A DNA stretch of 64,000 bases from Thomasclavelia spiroformis DSM 1552 (GCF_025149465.1 NZ_CP102275.1:930001-994000), one strand, 5' to 3'. Counted from the stretch's first letter, positions 7,167-16,261 are shown. Notes: generated by a model not told the origin, from the letters alone. Program-made: numbers and translations.

Positions 7167-9605
7167 TTAGTCATTTACATTTTCAAATGCTTGAGGAATT
7201 AACAAAGTAGGCTTTTTTATTCGATGGTTATAAATCAATACAGTTAATAAACTACATACTACAATTATTCCTACAAATATCATAATCTCATAGTTTACAG
7301 AAACATTTGGCATGCTAAGAACTTTTCTAAATCCATTAACACTATAAGTAAATGGCATAAATGGATGAATTATTTGATAAATTGTACTTGATGTTTCTAA
7401 TGGATAGGTACCAGCAGAACCACCTAAATTAATTACCATAAAGACCAATAAGATAAATTCGCCAATTTTTCCACACACAATACTTAATAAAGTAACTAGT
7501 GCCATTAATGCCCATCCAACAATTACTGCAAAAATAAATGTCATTAATAATTGTTGAGGATTCAAATTACAGAAAAGCATTAATGATGTAATCATTAAAA
7601 TAGCTGCAATTGCTGAAACAGTAAACCAAATAGAAGCTTTTGATAACCAATATTTAAAACCACTTTCAGCTTTTTCTACATCATTGAACAAAGGATACAT
7701 TAGTGTAAATGCCATAGCTGCTACATAAAGTCCTACACTCATCATATATGGTGCCATTCCTTGACCGTTATTTTCAACAACTGAAATTTCTTGATGTGAA
7801 GTATCAACAGGACTAGCAATCATATCAAAAGTCTTTTCGTTACCATTAACCTTGCTAATTTGCTCAACACCATCTTTTAAAGAAGTACTTAAAGTATTAG
7901 TTCCGTTTTTTAACGTATCTAAACCTTCTCCTAAAGTAATAGAACCAAGAGCTAGCTGATTAGCACCGCTGCTGATTTGATTAGCACCGCTAGTTAGTTG
8001 GTTAGCTCCATTTATTAAGGATTGATTATTATTTACTAGTGTAGTTGTACCAAGAGCTAATTGATTGGTACCTTGATTTAAGGTATTAACACCATTAATT
8101 AAGGAAGGTGTTTGTAAAGCTAACTGATTAGTGCCCGCTTTTAATTCTTTTATTCCAGTATTCAGTGCAGATGAATTTTCATTTAATTTAGCTAAGCCAA
8201 GATTAAGGTTATTGGCACCATTAAAATAACTCATTAAACCTATTTTCAAACTCTTTTCTTTTGGAATAGTAACAAGCTCACCACTACTATTAGTGTATTG
8301 ACCGCTATTAATAGAGGCATCAAGCTGATTTAAATTAGATTGAATAGCTTTACTTCCAGCAAGTAAACCGGTATCATTATTTAAAGCGCTGTTCATTGTA
8401 GAAAGATTGGTATTCATTGTTTTAATTAATTCATAAGATGAAGGTAGTGCTTCTTTTATACCTAAACTAGCTAGACCTAATGCGTCAGCTTCTTCTTTTG
8501 TTAGACCTTCGGTTAATATTTTTTTAGCTAAAGCTTGATAAGTAGGATTATTGCTATTTTCAAGTTTATCAATTAATTTGGTATAGTCTGATATTGAAAT
8601 ATTAGCATTGTTTACTTGAGTAGCCATCTGTTGTAATCCATTTACAATTAGCTGATTTCCTTCTTTTAACTGAGTTGTTCCATTGGCTAATGTCTCAATG
8701 CCATGAGTTAATATTGCATTATTATTAATTAGCTGTTGACTGCCAGCATATGCTGTTGCAACACCATTTATATATTGCTCAGTACCATCTTCAAGTTTAC
8801 TAGCACCGGAATCTAATTCATTTACTCCATTTGCTAATGCAGGAGTAGAGCTGTTAAAAGCATTTACACCCTCTTTTAAGGAATAAACACCATTATTAAT
8901 AGCTAATACTCCCTGAGTATAGTCTTTAAGACCGTTAGTAAGAGTAGAGGCACCATCTTTAAAAGTAATGGAACTAGAGGCTAATAGCTGCAAGTTTTGT
9001 GAAATTGTTTTATTTCCATCAACTAATTGATTTGAACCATTATTAATTTCACTAGAACCATCAGCTGCCATAGACATTCCATTTTTAAGACTGCCAAGTT
9101 GATCAAAAATAGTTTTGGCATATGTTTTAGTTATAGTAGAAGAAACTTCAGCTTTTATTTTTGCAATTGCTGAATCATCCATTTTAGAAGCAATATAACT
9201 ACTTCCTGGATTAGTAGTATAATTTAAAATCATTTTTTGAGGATTTTCATCTAATAATGTAGTAGCATTTTTAGAAAAATCACTAGGAATAGTAACGATC
9301 ATATAATAATCACCGTTTTTTAGTCCTTTGTTAGCAATTTTTGAATTGACAAGATTGAAGTTCATCGAATCATTTTCTTTAAGACTTTTAGCCAATTCTT
9401 TACCAACATTTAAGGTTGTATCGTTATAGTTAACTTTTTTATCATTATTAACTACTGCAACAGGGATATTTTTAGTATTCCCATATGGATCCCAAATTGA
9501 CCCTAAAAATACTCCAGCATAAATACTAGGAATTACAATGATGGCTATAATTACAATTTTTAACCACCAGTTTTTAAAAAACGCAGACCACTCTTTTTTT
9601 ATCAT
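7167..9605 (-). CDS. YhgE/Pip family membrane protein
   Basis: 812 aa, related to YhgE of Bacillus and phage infection protein Pip of Lactococcus, with an ABC-2-type membrane domain. One helix (about 15-35) precedes a large extracellular region. From ~180 to 600 this region is full of short glycine-spaced repeats of LxxGxxxLxxG type (LANGTTQLKEG, LTSGANQISSGANQL), predicted to form long helical rods. About six helices follow (630-800). AGGAGAT lies 5' of the ATG. The gene is divergent from an Rrf2 regulator, with a 44-bp palindrome just upstream. These proteins are often linked to drug or stress export; the actual substrate is unknown. Confidence 0.88.
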   Translation of the reverse strand: MIKKEWSAFFKNWWLKIVIIAIIVIPSIYAGVFLGSIWDPYGNTKNIPVAVVNNDKKVNYNDTTLNVGKELAKSLKENDSMNFNLVNSKIANKGLKNGDYYMIVTIPSDFSKNATTLLDENPQKMILNYTTNPGSSYIASKMDDSAIAKIKAEVSSTITKTYAKTIFDQLGSLKNGMSMAADGSSEINNGSNQLVDGNKTISQNLQLLASSSITFKDGASTLTNGLKDYTQGVLAINNGVYSLKEGVNAFNSSTPALANGVNELDSGASKLEDGTEQYINGVATAYAGSQQLINNNAILTHGIETLANGTTQLKEGNQLIVNGLQQMATQVNNANISISDYTKLIDKLENSNNPTYQALAKKILTEGLTKEEADALGLASLGIKEALPSSYELIKTMNTNLSTMNSALNNDTGLLAGSKAIQSNLNQLDASINSGQYTNSSGELVTIPKEKSLKIGLMSYFNGANNLNLGLAKLNENSSALNTGIKELKAGTNQLALQTPSLINGVNTLNQGTNQLALGTTTLVNNNQSLINGANQLTSGANQISSGANQLALGSITLGEGLDTLKNGTNTLSTSLKDGVEQISKVNGNEKTFDMIASPVDTSHQEISVVENNGQGMAPYMMSVGLYVAAMAFTLMYPLFNDVEKAESGFKYWLSKASIWFTVSAIAAILMITSLMLFCNLNPQQLLMTFIFAVIVGWALMALVTLLSIVCGKIGEFILLVFMVINLGGSAGTYPLETSSTIYQIIHPFMPFTYSVNGFRKVLSMPNVSVNYEIMIFVGIIVVCSLLTVLIYNHRIKKPTLLIPQAFENVND

Positions 9606-9622
9606 TTTTCTATCTCCTTTTC

Positions 9623-9666
9623 ATAAATAGATATTTTATATCCATGGATAAAGAATATCTATTTAT
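9623..9666. promoter_or_regulatory. 44-bp palindromic operator candidate upstream of yhgE
   Basis: Arms ATAAATAGATATT (9623-9635) and AATATCTATTTAT (9654-9666) are exact reverse complements. They enclose the 12-bp palindrome TATCCATGGATA (9639-9650), so only the TTA/AAG steps between them are imperfect. It starts 18 bases before the yhgE start codon, on the 5' side of the ribosome site. There is no T tract, so an operator is more likely than a terminator. Confidence 0.6.
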
Positions 9667-9710
9667 AGCAATACATTCTATGCTTATCATGTTAATTTGT
9701 CAATTAATTT

Positions 9711-9739
9711 TAGATATAATTTATCATGAATTATATCTA
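9711..9739. promoter_or_regulatory. 29-bp palindrome in the yhgE/Rrf2 intergenic region
   Basis: Arms TAGATATAATT and AATTATATCTA are exact reverse complements around TATCATG, with one mismatched pair near the centre. It lies 90 bases before the Rrf2-family gene and shares the TAGATAT half-motif with the palindrome at 9623-9666. It may therefore be a second site for the same regulator. Confidence 0.5.
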
Positions 9740-9828
9740 GATATTGAATATGCTTAGTTAACAACTTATAATAAAAGTACTAAAATTTAACAAATTAAAA
9801 ATAAAATTACAACAAATAGGAGAATAAT

Positions 9829-10272
9829 ATGAAGCTAAAAAATAGTGTAGAACAAGCAATTTGTTTATTGATCATGATTGCTCATAGTGATGAAAAAACA
9901 CCTCTTAAAAGTTATAATATATCTAAAAGTCTTGGAGTATCTGATTCTTATTTAAAAAAAATAATTCGGCAGTTAGTAGTTGCTGGTTTGATTACTTCAG
10001 AAGCTGGTAAAAAAGGTGGTGTTTCTTTAAAGAAAAGTCCTGACAAGATAACTTTATTAGATATTTTTGAAGCAATTGAAGGAAAAGAGCCTTTTGCAAG
10101 AGCAACAGGATTAGTGGAGCGAGTATTTTTAAATGAATTAAAAGAAGTTAAAGAACAAAAACAGGCAATGATATTGGAAGCTTTTAATCAAGCTGAAAAA
10201 AGTTATAAAGAAAAATTAAAAAAAATCACTTTACAAATGGCTATGGTTGATCGAAATAAAAAAACTTATTAA
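9829..10272 (+). CDS. Rrf2 family transcriptional regulator
   Basis: 147 aa winged-helix regulator. The N-terminal HTH covers about residues 10-60 (SYNISKSLGVSDSYLKKII, then the wing GKKGGVSL). IFEAIEGKEPFARATG follows, and a lysine-rich helical dimerisation tail. It has no cysteines at all, so it cannot hold the Fe-S cluster of IscR/NsrR and resembles the cluster-free Rrf2 members. AATAGGAG precedes the ATG. Being divergent from yhgE with paired palindromes between them, it most likely controls yhgE and itself. Confidence 0.88.
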   Translation: MKLKNSVEQAICLLIMIAHSDEKTPLKSYNISKSLGVSDSYLKKIIRQLVVAGLITSEAGKKGGVSLKKSPDKITLLDIFEAIEGKEPFARATGLVERVFLNELKEVKEQKQAMILEAFNQAEKSYKEKLKKITLQMAMVDRNKKTY

Positions 10273-10302
10273 TTATTTTAACTATATAAGATGAATTATG
10301 AT

Positions 10303-10308
10303 ATAATA
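10303..10308 (+). promoter_or_regulatory. Candidate -10 box for the HAD/DUF523 genes
   Basis: A consensus TATAAT (in GATATAATAGGG) lies about 20 bases before the ATG at 10328, between the Rrf2 gene and the HAD gene. No convincing -35 box was found. Confidence 0.4.
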
Positions 10309-10327
10309 GGGCGTTGGGAGTGATTAG

Positions 10328-10981
10328 ATGATAAATACTGTTATATTTGATTTAGATGGAACGTTAATTAATTCGATTGAGGATTTAGGTGACACTGTAA
10401 ATCAACTATTGAAAAAAAGAGGATATCCTATCCATGATTTTAATAGTTATTATAAGTTTGTCGGTGATGGTGTTATTAAATTAATCGAACGTGCTTTACC
10501 AGAAAATTGCAATGATGATATTATGGAAATAAAGCATGAATTTGATGAAATTTATGGTAAAAATTGTCTTAATAAAACAAAAGCTTATCCAGGTATTGTG
10601 GAATTATTAGAGATATTAAAAGAACATGACTATAATTTGGCTGTAGTAACAAACAAACCCCAACAACATGCAATCAAAATTACTAAAGCTTTATTTCCTG
10701 ATACCTTTGATTACATCTTTGGAAATAGTGCTTTACATCCTAAAAAACCTGATCCATGTTTAACTAATTTAGTTATTAATTTATTTGATGTTAAGAAAAA
10801 TCAGGTAGTTTATATTGGCGATAGTGATGTTGATATCCAAACTGCTAAAAATACTAAAGTAAAATCGATTGGCGTATCTTGGGGATTTAGAGGAAAAGAA
10901 GAGTTAGTTAATAGTAATGCTGACTGTGTTGTAGATTATCCTCAAGAAATTTGGAGTAAGATCAATGATTGGAGTAAGTAG
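10328..10981 (+). CDS. HAD family hydrolase, phosphoglycolate phosphatase-like
   Basis: 217 aa haloacid dehalogenase-type phosphatase, class IA cap. Motif I is FDLDGTLINS (nucleophile Asp8, acid/base Asp10). Motif II is VVTNKP, motif III the lysine in HPKKPDP, and motif IV GDSDVDIQTAKN with the metal-binding acids. The family includes Gph and PpaX; the substrate is not certain. GGGAGTGATT precedes the ATG. The C-terminus overlaps the next gene by 17 bases, implying translational coupling. Confidence 0.88.
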   Translation: MINTVIFDLDGTLINSIEDLGDTVNQLLKKRGYPIHDFNSYYKFVGDGVIKLIERALPENCNDDIMEIKHEFDEIYGKNCLNKTKAYPGIVELLEILKEHDYNLAVVTNKPQQHAIKITKALFPDTFDYIFGNSALHPKKPDPCLTNLVINLFDVKKNQVVYIGDSDVDIQTAKNTKVKSIGVSWGFRGKEELVNSNADCVVDYPQEIWSKINDWSK

Positions 10982-11405
10982 TTGTCTAGCGGGAGTTAAA
11001 TGTACTTATCGTGGTGATGATAATTTAGTTGAATCAATTAAAGAATTAGTTGATCAAAATAAAGCCATTATGATTTGTCCAGAAGTTTTAGGTGGTTTAA
11101 CGATTCCAAGGTATCCTTGTGAAATTATTGATGGTAAGGTAATTAATAATCAAGGTGAAGATAAGACAAAAGAATATTTATTAGGGGCAAAAAGAGCTTT
11201 AAAGATTCTTTTGGATAATAATGTAAATGTTGTTTTATTGAAAAGTAAAAGTCCAAGTTGTGGTAAGGATTATGTTTATGATGGAAGTTTTAGTCATACT
11301 TTAGTTAAGGGTGATGGAATTACATGTAAGTTATTGAAAGAACATGGAATTGTTGTGTTTAATGAATTTGAAATAGAGGAGTTTTTTGAGTATATTAATG
11401 GTTGA
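10965..11405 (+). CDS. DUF523 family protein (TudS-like)
   Basis: 146 aa. The family-conserved cysteines are at SSCLAGVKCTY (residue 7 and 13 area), MICPEVLGG and SPSCGKDY. DUF523 members include the thiouracil desulfidase TudS, whose three conserved cysteines bind a catalytic [4Fe-4S] cluster. The matching cysteines suggest the same chemistry, which is inference by family. It overlaps the HAD phosphatase gene by 17 bases. Confidence 0.85.
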   Translation: MIGVSSCLAGVKCTYRGDDNLVESIKELVDQNKAIMICPEVLGGLTIPRYPCEIIDGKVINNQGEDKTKEYLLGAKRALKILLDNNVNVVLLKSKSPSCGKDYVYDGSFSHTLVKGDGITCKLLKEHGIVVFNEFEIEEFFEYING

Positions 11406-11474
11406 TAATTTGTTAATGACATTAAAAAATTATTGTGTTAGAATGTTGATAATATAAGATAAGTGAGGTAAATT

Positions 11475-12596
11475 ATGGCACATATTAAATTTAAATTTGA
11501 TACTTTAAATGCTTTTTGTAATGAAGCGTTTGAAAAATTTGGTTTTAGTAAAGAAGAAAGTAAAATTATTACAGATGTATTACTTTTATCAGATATTTAT
11601 GGAATTGAATCACATGGAATGCAAAGACTTTCAAGATATCATAAAGGAATCGAAAAAGGAATGATTAAAGTTGATGCTAAACCTGAAATTGTTTTTGAAA
11701 CACCTGTTTCTGCAGTAATCGATGGTCATGCAGGAATGGGTCAATTAATTAGTAAGTTTGCAATGGAAAAATGTATTGAAAAAGCTAAGAATGTAGGAAT
11801 GGCAATCGTAACAGTTAGAAATTCTAATCATTATGGAATTGCAGGATATTATGCAAAGATGGCTTGTGATCAAGGCTTGATTGGGATGTCATTTACTAAT
11901 TCAGAAGCAATCATGGTACCAACATTTGCTCGTAAAGCAATGCTTGGATCAAATCCAATTGCTTTAGCAATGCCTGCTAAACCATATCCATTTTTCTTTG
12001 ATGCATCAACTACAGTAGTAACAAGAGGAAAATTAGAAATGTATCGTAAAGCAGAAAAAGAATTACCTCAAGGTTGGGCTTTAGATAAAGATGGTAATCC
12101 TTCATGCGATGCTCCTGATGTTTTAGATAATATCGCAAATAAAATTAGTGGTGGAATTATGCCACTAGGTGGTTCAACAGAACAATTAGGTAGTCATAAA
12201 GGCTATGGATATGGAATGTTCTGTGAGATTTTCTGTTCAATTTTATCACAAGGTTTAACATCTAATCATACACATATTGATGGTGTAGGTGGAACTTGCC
12301 ATGGTTTTATTGCAATTGATCCAAAAATTTTTGGAAATCCTGAAGATATTGAAGCACATTTTTCAACTTTCTTACAAGAATTAAGAGATGCACCAAAAGC
12401 TAAAGGACAATCACGTATTTATACTCATGGTGAAAAGGAAATTGAAGCAGTTAAAGATCGCATGGAAAATGGAATTGATGTTGATGTTAAAACTGTTTTA
12501 GAAATGAAAGATTTATCTAATTATGTTGGTGTTGATTTTGAAAAATATTTTGGTAAGTTAGATATTGAAGATGATGGTTATAAGACTGTGTATTAA
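11475..12596 (+). CDS. Ldh2-family malate/L-lactate/ureidoglycolate dehydrogenase
   Basis: 373 aa NAD(P)-dependent 2-hydroxyacid dehydrogenase of the type-2 malate/lactate (AllD, YlbC) family. This family is unrelated in fold to classical LDH. SDIYGIESHGMQRLSRY and the RNSNHYGIAGYYA block carrying the catalytic His are intact. GSNPIALAMPA and LGSHKGYGYGMFCEI follow. Family members oxidise malate, sulfolactate or ureidoglycolate; no allantoin genes are nearby to choose between them. A small VOC gene follows 11 bases later. AAGTGAGG precedes the ATG. Confidence 0.88.
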   Translation: MAHIKFKFDTLNAFCNEAFEKFGFSKEESKIITDVLLLSDIYGIESHGMQRLSRYHKGIEKGMIKVDAKPEIVFETPVSAVIDGHAGMGQLISKFAMEKCIEKAKNVGMAIVTVRNSNHYGIAGYYAKMACDQGLIGMSFTNSEAIMVPTFARKAMLGSNPIALAMPAKPYPFFFDASTTVVTRGKLEMYRKAEKELPQGWALDKDGNPSCDAPDVLDNIANKISGGIMPLGGSTEQLGSHKGYGYGMFCEIFCSILSQGLTSNHTHIDGVGGTCHGFIAIDPKIFGNPEDIEAHFSTFLQELRDAPKAKGQSRIYTHGEKEIEAVKDRMENGIDVDVKTVLEMKDLSNYVGVDFEKYFGKLDIEDDGYKTVY

Positions 12597-12607
12597 GGAG
12601 ATTTTAT

Positions 12608-12976
12608 ATGAAATTTAAGTGTGTACATTGTAATATCAATATTACAAATATTGAAAAAAGTGTAGCGTTTTATCAAAAAGCATTAGGTTTAAAAGTTGAA
12701 AGAACTAAAGAAGCTAGTGATGGAAGTTTTGTATTAACTTATCTTGGTGATGGTATTAGTAATTTTCAAATTGAATTGACTTGGTTAAAAGATCATCCTC
12801 AACCATATGATTTAGGTGAAAATGAAAGTCATATTTGTTTTGAAGTAGATGATTATCAAAAAGCATACGAGTTACATAAGGAAATGGGATGCATTTGTTT
12901 TGAAAATAAAGAGATGGGATTGTATTTTATTAACGATCCTGATGATTATTGGATTGAAATTTTACCAAAGAGATAG
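12608..12976 (+). CDS. VOC family protein (glyoxalase I-like)
   Basis: 122 aa vicinal-oxygen-chelate protein with paired beta-alpha-beta-beta-beta modules. The likely metal ligands are His7 (CVHCNI), the Glu of FQIELT, the His of ESHICFEV and the Glu of YWIEILP, the arrangement of lactoylglutathione lyase-like enzymes. AAGGAGAT precedes the ATG. It is the last gene after the Ldh2-type dehydrogenase. A methylglyoxal-detoxifying role is plausible but unproven. Confidence 0.85.
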   Translation: MKFKCVHCNINITNIEKSVAFYQKALGLKVERTKEASDGSFVLTYLGDGISNFQIELTWLKDHPQPYDLGENESHICFEVDDYQKAYELHKEMGCICFENKEMGLYFINDPDDYWIEILPKR

Positions 12977-12981
12977 AGATG

Positions 12982-13008
12982 AAGCTGTAATTAATTACAG
13001 CTTTTTAT
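12982..13008 (+). terminator. Rho-independent terminator after the VOC gene
   Basis: A 9-bp stem AAGCTGTAA/TTACAGCTT with a TTAA loop, followed by a T run. Confidence 0.8.
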
Positions 13009-13129
13009 TGTGCTAATAATTAAGAAATGTTATTAATTATTACAAAATTGTAGATTATAAATATTTTATAAGCAAGATATTATAACATTATTTGTAAGTA
13101 GCTATGAAGAATAATAAAAAGGAGTATTA

Positions 13130-14006
13130 ATGTAAATCGAGTTTAAATCATGTGATAATAAAATAATTATTTATAGAAATATTTGAAAACCATCGAAAAG
13201 ATTATTGGAATAATTAAAATTGTTTATGGAATAACTGAACATATGGATTGTTATGAAGAACTTGCTAAATATTTTTGTAAAAAAGGATTTTTGGTATTTG
13301 GAATTAATGTAATGGATCATGAAAAATTATTATATCCAAGCAAGATAAAAGGGTATTTTGGTAATGAAGGAAGTTGGCAAAGTAAAGTTGAAAATGTATA
13401 TCAAAGTTATTTGTTGATAAAAACATTACCATATTATTTAATTGGTTTTTCTATGGAATCATTTATTGTTAGGATTTTGATGATAAAAAAGATAATGAAT
13501 TAAAAATTAATGGTTGTTTTTTATTAGAAACTGGTTATCAACTTATATTTTTATTGAAAATAATTAAAATCATAGTAAAAGTAATTGTAAAAAGTAGGTG
13601 ACCAAAATTCAAGCAAACTAATTGATTCATTAACTTTTGATAACTATAACAAAAAATTTAAACCAATTGAAACAAATATAGATTGGCTATTAAAAATAAA
13701 ATAGAGTGAGATAAATATTTAAATGATCTTGTGGTTTTAAAACATATAAGTTCAGGATTATTTAGAGAATTATTAATAGGTATGATTTTTACTAATAATA
13801 AATTATATCAGTTACATATAGATTAATCCGGTAAAAATGGTGCAGTAGGCCAATTTGGTAAAGGAATTAGTAGGGCAGCACCATTGTTAAAAAAGTGGGG
13901 TATAAATAAAGTTGAAATTAAGTTGTTTGACAATATGCATCATGATATTTTACATGAACAAAATTATTATGATGTTTATCGATTTATTGAAGGTAAGATA
14001 ATATAA
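13130..14006 (+). pseudogene. Degenerate alpha/beta hydrolase (monoglyceride lipase / S33-like)
   Basis: A clear AAGGAG site leads to ATG 13130, but the second codon is TAA. Reading on across frames gives IEFKSCDNK, YGITEHMDCYEELAKYFCKKGF, a nucleophile-elbow remnant LIGFSMES, then TFDNYNKKFKPIETN. Near the 3' end come GKNGAVGQFGKGI and DNMHHDILHEQN. Together these trace a serine aminopeptidase/lysophospholipase from start to finish. Many stops and shifts separate the pieces, and the GxSxG glycine is now Glu. The longest open piece is 13183-13503. It is not functional. Confidence 0.8.
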
Positions 14007-14045
14007 AAATTTATCATAATAATTTAAAAGATAATAAGTCATCGA

Positions 14046-14078
14046 AGAGCTAAAAAATTACATTTTAGCTCTATTTTT
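14046..14078 (+). terminator. Rho-independent terminator after the hydrolase pseudogene
   Basis: A 10-bp stem AGAGCTAAAA/TTTTAGCTCT, then ATTTTTT. The region from here to 14214 otherwise holds only the presumed promoter of the type VII genes. Confidence 0.75.
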
Positions 14079-14214
14079 TAGGACAATATGTTTAAATTTA
14101 TTAAATTTTGGACAATTTTTCTGTTTAATATTTATATTTATAACATAATCATATAAAATATATGTAAGCGATTACTTTTTATGAATTGTATTTAATAAGG
14201 GGGTGGATTAAGCA

Positions 14215-14721
14215 ATGAAAAAAACAAAATATCTTCTAATAACAACTGTTTTAATAATGTTAATTAGCGGAGTTAGTAATATAAATGCATATAATGAAAA
14301 TGCTAATGACGAAAATGATGAAAGTACTTTAGATTTAAATACGGATGGTTTAAAAAATAAAAAAGAAGACTATTCATCTTTAACAGATATTAATGGCATA
14401 AATATTTTTACAGATGAAGCTAAAAAAGCAATAGATGAAAAAAATATAAATGAAAAAGAAAAATGGGATGAAGCGAAAAATAAATTATTTACACCAAATT
14501 ATCAAACTAAAGATGATGAAAAAAATATAAATGATAATTTATTTAAAGAACCAGTAGTATTTAATAAAATATTTACAAACCAACAAACAAAAATTTCTTT
14601 TGTTTGGATTATTGTATGTTTAACAGTGGTTTTAGGAATATGTGTATTTATTTTTACAAGAAGATTTTATAAAAGAAAGGGAGAATTAGAAAATGAAGAT
14701 AATAGTTACACTTACCAATAA
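14215..14721 (+). CDS. essA: EssA-like type VII secretion protein
   Basis: 168 aa: signal peptide (residues 1-25), an acidic, Asn/Lys-rich extracellular region, and a C-terminal membrane helix (about 128-150) with a basic cytoplasmic end. EssA of Firmicute type VIIb systems has this signal/spacer/TM layout. The next two genes are recognisable EsaB and EssB, so the call rests largely on gene order. GGGGGTGG precedes the ATG. It overlaps esaB by 29 bases. No EsaA and no WXG100 substrate lie upstream. Confidence 0.7.
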   Translation: MKKTKYLLITTVLIMLISGVSNINAYNENANDENDESTLDLNTDGLKNKKEDYSSLTDINGINIFTDEAKKAIDEKNINEKEKWDEAKNKLFTPNYQTKDDEKNINDNLFKEPVVFNKIFTNQQTKISFVWIIVCLTVVLGICVFIFTRRFYKRKGELENEDNSYTYQ

Positions 14722-14935
14722 AATTCAATGTACTGATTATCAATTAAACAATGATATGATAATTAAAGATGCATTAAAAATTATTGAAGAAAATGATTCT
14801 TTTAATTTACCTGATAATCTTCAATATATTTATTCTAGTCGTAGTAAAAAGAAAGTCAGTATATATTATTCATTTAAACAAGCTAAGATTTATTCGGGAG
14901 ATATTATATTAATAGAAAGTAGAGGGGAAGAATAA
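14693..14935 (+). CDS. esaB: EsaB/YukD-like ubiquitin-fold protein
   Basis: 80 aa small cytosolic protein. Its size, its beta-grasp-like pattern and its position between essA and essB match EsaB/YukD, a regulatory subunit of type VIIb secretion. The ribosome site AAAGGGAG lies inside the end of essA. The stop is one base before essB. Confidence 0.75.
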   Translation: MKIIVTLTNKIQCTDYQLNNDMIIKDALKIIEENDSFNLPDNLQYIYSSRSKKKVSIYYSFKQAKIYSGDIILIESRGEE

Positions 14936-14936
14936 A

Positions 14937-16040
14937 ATGAGTGATAAGATTAAAAAAGATCTAAAAAAATCTAATATTAATGCTACTAGTGATTTTGATT
15001 TTTATCAAATTGAAAGAAAAAGCAAGTATCTATTGGATTGTAAAGTTAAAAGAACATTAGATGAAGTAAGTTTTGAATTTACATATCATCAAGAACAACC
15101 ATTTGAAAAAATTAGAGAATTATCAATAGTTTTTAAATATCAGGCCTTAATTAATATTCAAAATTTAATAAACGATGTTAAACGTATTAAAATATCATTG
15201 AATCCTGTCAATTTAACATACGATACAAATATGATGCCTAAAGCTATCATGAGAGATATATATAAAGATACGTCATTTAATGAAAATGATTTTATTAGTC
15301 AATATAAGGCATTGATAGGATATGTATTACAAAATAAATATTCTTTTGAGGATTATTATCAAGGTGGAAATCAATTATTAAACAAAAATAAAATTACAAC
15401 ACCGTTTTTAGAAGCAAAAACATTAAATGAATTGGTTGATATTTTAAATAAAGAATATAATAATGTACAAAATAAATTAAAAAATAATTACATTGAAGTT
15501 GATAAAAGAAAATTTAAAAGATTGAAAATCATTAATCGAGTAGGGATTGGATTACTTATTATCTCAATTTTTGTAGGTGGATATTTTGGTGGATATAGAT
15601 TATATGAAGAGACTTTATTTAATCAGGCCAATGAAGCATATATTAAACAAGATTATATTTCAGTAAGAGATATCTTAGAAAATATTGGTGTTAGTAGAAT
15701 GAATATAAATACTAAGTATATTTTAGCTTTTTCTAATGTTAAAGTTGAATCATTAACTGATGAACAAAAGAATAATATTTTATCAAGTGTTTCACTTAAT
15801 TCTGATGAAAGAATTTTAGAGTTTTGGATTTATTTAGGTAAATCAGATATGGAAGAAGCTATTGATATTGCAAAACAGCTAGGGAATGAAGAATATATCG
15901 CATATGGATATATGAAAGAAAAGGCAATTATTGAAAATGATACGTCTTTATCAGGCAGTGAAAGAGAAGAAAAACTTAAAGAAATAGAAAATAATTTAGA
16001 AGAATTAAATCTTGGAAATGAAGATTCTACTAATCAATAG
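14937..16040 (+). CDS. essB: EssB (YukC-like) type VII secretion membrane protein
   Basis: 367 aa. The cytoplasmic pseudokinase-like domain occupies about residues 1-195. It is followed by a single membrane helix (about 203-222, GVGLLIISIFVGGYFGGY after a basic stretch) and an all-helical extracytoplasmic domain ending in an acidic coiled tail. This is the standard EssB architecture; EssB bridges EssC and the rest of the type VIIb channel. The frame is complete. Confidence 0.85.
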   Translation: MSDKIKKDLKKSNINATSDFDFYQIERKSKYLLDCKVKRTLDEVSFEFTYHQEQPFEKIRELSIVFKYQALINIQNLINDVKRIKISLNPVNLTYDTNMMPKAIMRDIYKDTSFNENDFISQYKALIGYVLQNKYSFEDYYQGGNQLLNKNKITTPFLEAKTLNELVDILNKEYNNVQNKLKNNYIEVDKRKFKRLKIINRVGIGLLIISIFVGGYFGGYRLYEETLFNQANEAYIKQDYISVRDILENIGVSRMNINTKYILAFSNVKVESLTDEQKNNILSSVSLNSDERILEFWIYLGKSDMEEAIDIAKQLGNEEYIAYGYMKEKAIIENDTSLSGSEREEKLKEIENNLEELNLGNEDSTNQ

Positions 16041-16051
16041 GAGGGAATAAT

Positions 16052-16261
16052 ATGAAAAGTATTTTTATTTTTAATGATAATGAATATCATGACTATCCTC
16101 TTATTGAAAAACAAGAAATAGAGGGCATTTGTATTTTTACAAAAGGAGAAAATATTTTAACATATGCAAATGATGGAAGTGAGTTGGTTATAGAGCCACA
16201 TCAAAAATATAAAATTGATGAAAAAGAAATTATGGTTCTTAATGGAAAAACGAGAGTGTAA
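16052..16261 (+). pseudogene. essC: Truncated EssC N-terminus (FHA-like stub)
   Basis: 69 residues of beta-rich sequence start at ATG 16052 behind GGAGGGAA. The position directly after essB is where the large ATPase EssC, which begins with FHA domains, is always found. The stop codon lies within the left terminal repeat of the IS256-family element, so the reading frame was cut by that insertion. No FtsK-like ATPase domains remain on the other side. The assignment is by position and length; sequence similarity to an FHA domain is weak by eye. Confidence 0.5.

Noticed and set aside
8640-9050. DNA tandem repeat in the middle of yhgE
   Set aside because: The repetition is at protein level (glycine-spaced helical repeats of the YhgE/Pip family); the DNA copies are too diverged to be a recent tandem repeat.
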